A stretch of DNA of 64,000 nucleotides, taken from assembly GCA_949358305.1 (NCBI GenBank), contig OX442314.1:62009369-62073368 (forward strand), given 5' to 3'. The DNA comes from Strigamia acuminata. Lineage: Eukaryota > Arthropoda > Chilopoda > Geophilomorpha > Linotaeniidae. Positions 58,987-64,000 of the stretch are shown one piece after another. Below the pieces are notes generated by a model, which worked only from the letters and a program-made list of their open reading frames with translations, made no database searches and was not told where the DNA came from. Position 1 is the first letter of the stretch; each line of letters starts with the position of its first letter. The translations under genes were made by a program, and so were the position numbers.

Positions 58987-59616
58987 TGTCGTGATTCGAC
59001 TTTGTGGTTAAAGATAATAAATAATAGTACTCGGGAAATACAATAAAAGATATAATACTGCTTTATTAAACACGCTTACTAATACAGTAAAGGTTAAGGT
59101 GATTCCAATGATGGTCCTCGGATTCTTCTGCGAATACGAGTCGCCGCTAAACAATGGTAGATCCTATTGTTTAGTCCTACGCGTGGTCTGTGTTGTTGTC
59201 TAGGGTTATTTCCACGTGTTATAACGAACACGCGAGAATTCGCTTTCTCGTGCGAATTAAACGAATATCGCTTGGATATTTATTCTAGCGTAGTTTGGCT
59301 ACGCTAAATAAATGTGGCTGTTGTACAGTTGAATGGTCAGCGGGCACCGGTCCTCGATCAATCCGTGAAACGGCCTGAAAGGTGAGGTGAATGGTGCTCT
59401 TGCTGAAATGTGGTAACTGTAGTATATTTCCGGTCAAGCGTTGGCGTTATATATTAGCCGGAAATGACGTCATATGCAAATCCTTCTGATTATGCAGGTT
59501 CGCAGAAACACGAGACTAGTCAGTCTAGTCGGTATTTCTAGCGCGCTCTAGTGGCGAGGATTAATAACATGATAATCGTCGCTAATTACTTCTTCAGGTG
59601 ATGCCGAATCACCACA
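58987..59616 (-). repeat. Solitary LTR (630 bp) with TTAT target duplication
   Basis: Ends TGTCGTGATTCG (plus strand, 58987) and CGAATCACCACA (59616) are near-perfect inverted termini; TTAT flanks both sides (58983-58986 and 59617-59620). GCTTTATTAAACACG near 59070 suggests a minus-strand polyadenylation region, hence the strand call. No internal pol. Related text occurs at 44190-44480. Confidence 0.8.
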
Positions 59617-59620
59617 TTAT

Positions 59621-62600
59621 GGATAGGTTTTAGAATTGATTTAGACTAATTTGGGGGTGATCTGTCGATTGGTTTGCTTTATTTTTGTCCCGGAACGGTC
59701 GTTTTGTCGTTTCGAGCGTTCGTTGTCGGTACGCACTTGTGCGCTGCTGACCGAGTTCATTCCGTTCGGCAAACGATTATTTTCAAGTGTTCTTTTAATA
59801 AATAGTGCTTTTGTTGTAGGAAATTACATTTCCTAATGTTATTTTATTCAATACAGTGTGTATTCTTGATTTTATTCTTGTGTTGAAATTCAAATGTCGT
59901 GTTTTGCCGCTCTAGCGGATTTGAAGTGGGCGCCATGTTGGATTTCCCCGCTAATTTCTTTATTTATCCATTTCATTTGTCTTTTTGAAAATGAATAAAC
60001 GCCCCGGCGTTTATGCGAGGCAAGCCATAGTTTTTGTAGGTTCTTTCCTGATTAGGGTTACTTGTGACGTGCACGCGCGAGCTCGCCCGAGGACGCCAAA
60101 AAAAGCTCAAAAACGCCCCAAAACGCCTGAAAATCGCGCAACTCGAAGCAAAAAATTACAGTTTGAATTCAAATCAAAACTAACCACAAATACATGCTAC
60201 AATTAGGTAAATTTTCAAATTTTTTATCAATAAATGATGACTTTCAAGAAGTATGACAACATTTGACAAAATTTAGACCAGTTGCATTTAAAAACTAAAA
60301 TATTTTGTGTTTTACTTCAATTTTAAACCAAAAATGACGTCATTTTTTGTTTAAACCGGCGTTTATTTGAGGCAAACACGCCGCTGAGAACGCCAAAAAA
60401 TGCTCAAAAACACTCCAAAAGGCCTGAAAATCGCGCAACTTGAGGCAAAAAATTAATTTTTCATCTTTGTTTCAACTTTTGTGACGTTTAAAATTGTGTT
60501 TTCAAGTTTTATGCCTCAAGTTGCATTGTCATCTGGCGTTTTGGGGCGTTTTGGGGCGTTCGCAGGCGTTTGCACGCGTTTTTTGGCGTTGTCACTCACT
60601 CAAGTGGCCATTTTTAGCCAATTTTCGAAGTAAAAATGGCCTTTTTTTATTAAAATGGCCATTTTCAGCCATTTGTCATAGTAAAAATGGCCATTTTCAG
60701 CCATTTTTTATAGTAAAAGTGGCCATTTTTCATCCAAAATGGCCGTTTTTCATCCAAAATGACCATTTTTATCATTGACACGCTATAAAAATGTAACGTT
60801 TCAATGGCGTTTTGACGAAACCGGTAAGTTTTGAAATTTCCCGTGTCCCGTTATTGTGACTCCTCGTCCGGTTTCTCAGAACCGAAACCCTAATACAGGT
60901 GAATTAGTGACGCCTAATTTGTTTTAACAAATAAAGCAAACAACATCTCGCCTCACTTCCAGTCTTGAAAATTAGTAAACGCCCCGGCGTTTATTCGAGG
61001 CAAGCCGTTGTTTTTACAGTAATTTCCTGGTTAGGGTTATTTTTTTTTTAACTCTTGAAGAAATAAGTTTGTTTTTTTCTCGCCTGCACGCGCGAGCTCG
61101 CATGAGAATGCTAAAAAATAAGCAAAAACGTTCTAAAACGCCCCAAAACGCTTCAAAATGCTCCAAAAAGCCTGAAAATCGTGCCACTCAAAGCAAAAAA
61201 TTATGTTTGCATGTTTTTTGCCTCAAGTTGCACGGTTATCTGGCGTTTTGGTGCGTTCTTGGGGCGTTTTGGTGCGTTCTTGGGGCGTTTTCGGGCGTTT
61301 TTTTGGCGTTGTCACTCACTCCCGCACTTTGCTGTCTTGTTTATTACAATTTGGTTTAGCTGTTGTATTTATTTTTATTTGTTTTATGGTTATTTAATGT
61401 GTTTTTGTAGCATTCAAAATGTTTTGTTGCCTAATTTCTCGTTTTGGCGCCAACTGTTTGTTTGACAACGCCGTGTCAGAATTTAGGGATGATTCTGCTT
61501 TGGTTTCTAATTAAAAAAAAAATGTTGTTTTAATTTCAATTGTAACTGCTTATTATAACGTTATTATTAGTATTTTGTAAAGGTTCATTCTTTTTCCATG
61601 TTAATAAAAAATGAAGTAACTTTCGGTGAAAAAAAAAACAGTTAAATGCGGATCAAAATTAAACACACACGAGAAGTTTAATAAACGTCCCGGCGTTTAT
61701 TCGAGGCAATACGGTACATTTGTGAAACCCAACTTGGAACCCGAAAATAACGTGGGGCCGTCTGAACACCTGGATTTGAATTTTCGTCTACGCGCGCGCC
61801 GACGCATGGGGAATGCGGGGTGGGGTTCCTTCCCAGTGTTCCGAACGAGTCAATTTCACCCCGAAAATATCCCGAAATTGCTGATACATGCATTTCGAGC
61901 CAGAAATATTGATCTTCATGTAAATTTTGATTGTTTAGCTTTTTTTTGAAATTTTACAAATTTTTCTCATCTCCTGCCTTCCTCGCTCATTTAACACCAA
62001 AATGGCCTGCATTGAGGATTTTTCCCATAATCCTTTTCACACGTATGGAGCGCAAACAGTCGCAATAAATGAAATCAGCGGAATTCGGCCTTGAGTTTGC
62101 GACGCCATCTTGAATACGAGTAACAGCACAGTATGGTGTCAATTATTCGAACTGATCGTAAGGCATGGGACAAAAATTGATTAAAAACGAACAAACATGA
62201 TTAAAAATCAACAAAAATCGACTGAAATCGGACAATAATCAATTCAGAATGACAAATAACGATTAAAATTGGCAAAAATTGTCACAAATAGAGAAAAACC
62301 GATTAAAAATCAGCAAGAAACCAATAGAAATTGATAAAATCAAATAAAAATTAACAAATATCCATTTTGTTTGCTTTTAAACAAATTAAGAACTTTGAAA
62401 ACACACGACAATTTTAAACAGTAAACACCGGGGTCAAATAAGCGCCGCTACTCGTTTAAACACCGGGGAGGTGTTAGTGAAGTGCCTCGAGTGGAGAAAT
62501 TAATAAACGCTCGAGGCACCACGGTAGGCTTATTAAACACAAAATATGAAACGCTCGATCTTCAACAGGCGCACACGCCCGAGAACACCTCGGCATGCCT

Positions 62601-62960
62601 CAGCACTCTCCAAGAAACGAGAAAAACCAAGGCAAAAAAAAAAAAATACACCAAAATTAGGACTAAAATCAAACACACATGGGGCCCGGAAGATTGATAA
62701 CATCCCGGCATATATTCAAGGCAGTACGCCATGTTTTTTCCACCATTTTGTAAGTTTATTTCAATATTCATAAAGTTTATTGCTTTTTGTATCATTAGTA
62801 GTATTCCCTTGTGTGATGTGGTTTTATAAATATCACACACAACTGCTTCTGCTGTTTTCTTCACGTTTATGCTTCGTGTATGCACGTGAAGCCCTCGCAC
62901 ATCTTTTGAGCACCTGTACACATTTGGACACGCTCAAGGTGCTACATCGCGCGCTCAAAC
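59621..62960. repeat. Foldback repeat cluster, part 2
   Basis: Further copies of the foldback family at about 60060-60180 (one arm), 60360-60600 and 61080-61320, and a fragment at 62560-62650. 'Ccccggcgtttat(t/g)cgaggcaa' ends lie at 60002, 60977 and 61689. 62160-62360 has degenerate 18-20-bp 'attaaaaatcaacaaaaatc' repeats. A short ORF set (61-107 aa) has no family signal; I see no gene. Confidence 0.7.
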
Positions 62961-63000
62961 GCACTAGATCGCGCGCGCAAACGCGCTACATCACGCATAT

Positions 63001-63392
63001 TAGGGATAAGAACGGACCGGGATAGGGACTGGACTGGTAATGTTTGCCCTATGCGGATACGGGACGGGACGGGATTACAGTTGCTAAATTCGTACTGCGA
63101 GGCGGAGACAATTTTCTAATTCCAGTTGTTATTTATCACTATTAAGCCTAATATTGAGCCTGATAATGCTAAAATAAAGTAAATAAACAACAACAACAAA
63201 CTCATTATTAAAAGTAAATTACACTGTATGACCAAAATATTGTTGTTTCTTTACTTTATTTTAGCATTATTAGGCCTAATATTAGGCTTAATACTGATTT
63301 ATTTCAATTATGCAATCATACGCGCGTATTACGCTAACGTAATGGACCCGGGACGGGTCGGGACCCGAAAATTGGTCCCGTTCTCATCCCTA
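63001..63392. mobile_element. hAT miniature element with long inverted arms and perfect 8-bp target duplication
   Basis: Termini TAGGGATAAGAACGGACCGG / 'ggtcccgttctcatccct' + A. ACGCATAT lies at 62993-63000 and again at 63393-63400. The inner arms 'aagcctaatattgagcctga' (about 63144) and 'taggcctaatattaggctta' (about 63272) make a long hairpin around 'aaacaacaacaacaaac'. It is non-coding. Confidence 0.93.
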
Positions 63393-63400
63393 ACGCATAT

Positions 63401-64000
63401 ATATCGCAGACATATCGCGCCCACGACAAAGCACAAACCCATGGCAGTCACCAAAGAATATTTACGCCGCTTCCACGCACGTTTTATTTTCTCACAGGCC
63501 TCTACACATTTAACTTGCGCGCGCACTTGCTACGTGCTCGTGTGGTCACAATAAATACCTAATTTTCATTAAAATAACGAATGAACGAAATCACTTCAAC
63601 CACACTTGCTACGGTCGACGCATCGACGGCGATTCGCATGCGTTACCCCAAATACCGATCAAAAATCGCAGAAAACACTAATCCCGACCCAAAAACCGCC
63701 AAAATTACCCTCAACACACCCCAACAACCTTCCACCACTTAAATTACACCGGAAAAAAAACAATTTCAAACCGAAAAATCAACAAAAAAGGCCAAAAAAA
63801 TATTGCAAACAAAGAGAAAAGATCAATTATCGAGGCAAATCCCCACCACAAAACAACGCATCGCCGGTAAACACTTAAGCGTACAGTGCACAACACTACT
63901 GTTTATTTTCAATGATCCAATAAATAAAATTTGAAACAAAGTTGAGTGGAATTGTACGTTTCTTGTATATTAAAGTTTTTATTTTGTTTGTTTACACTTA
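63401..64000. other. Right-hand edge, no gene seen
   Basis: Frames at 63606-63878 are Lys/Pro/Asn-rich by composition and start at an ATG with no family signal. 'ccaataaataaaatttg' near 63920 could be a polyadenylation signal of something upstream, but no coding exon supports it. Confidence 0.35.

Overview
The window is eukaryotic and almost certainly from an arthropod, most likely an insect. It holds two intron-rich protein-coding genes on the + strand, and almost everything else is repetitive. The arthropod reading rests on Copia, BEL/Pao and Ty3/Gypsy retroelements, on many hAT-like miniature elements with 8-bp target duplications, and on interstitial TTAGG/TCAGG pentamers. Minimal introns are only about 53-75 bp (GT...AG).

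Host genes. (1) 16388-20099 (+): a five-exon, 502-aa cyclic-nucleotide-binding-domain protein. (2) 21047-38186 (+): the SWI/SNF ATPase Brahma (SMARCA2/4 orthologue). It has 17 coding exons and 1487 aa with QLQ, HSA, BRK, SNF2 ATPase, SnAC, AT-hook and bromodomain. An unannotated alternative last exon may lie at 39686-39772. (3) Fragments: a two-piece arthropod orphan gene at 4060-5587, one exon of an SLC17-type transporter at 10933-11028 (-), a small gene near 12.0-12.6 kb, and a leucine-rich-repeat gene at 13.7-15.8 kb (-) broken by a stop codon and two elements.

Layout. 0-9 kb: Copia pol end (+), Copia gag-protease (-), orphan gene, 21-bp minisatellite, BEL/Pao integrase relic, LTR debris. 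10-16 kb: repeats and gene fragments. 16-39 kb: the two host genes. Their long introns look like ancestral introns of about 60 bp enlarged either by one transposon or by an AT-rich tandem array. 38.2-45.5 kb: inverted-repeat elements and LTR debris. 46.9-51.2 kb: a young LTR element with near-identical 451-bp LTRs, an initiator-Met PBS and one open frame. 51.5-55.9 kb (-): end of a Ty3/Gypsy element whose third ORF (536 aa) is not a recognisable envelope. 57-62.7 kb: clustered foldback repeats. 63.0-63.4 kb: a hAT miniature element with a perfect target duplication.

Most notable: the Copia-type frame at 48517-50688 has lost the integrase core and reverse transcriptase, yet carries a domain that aligns without gaps through the core of the methyl-CpG-binding domain. 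It sits behind the integrase tail, where chromoviruses carry a chromodomain. Second, intronic arrays at many places have unit lengths of 10, 20, 21, 30 or 31 bp, i.e. multiples of the DNA helical repeat, with phased A/T tracts. Third, the brm gene has a splice donor partly made of a hAT terminus, and a C-terminus whose stop codon may be supplied by a transposon.

Limits: exon limits come from reading frames, splice signals and remembered family features. No search or alignment program was run.
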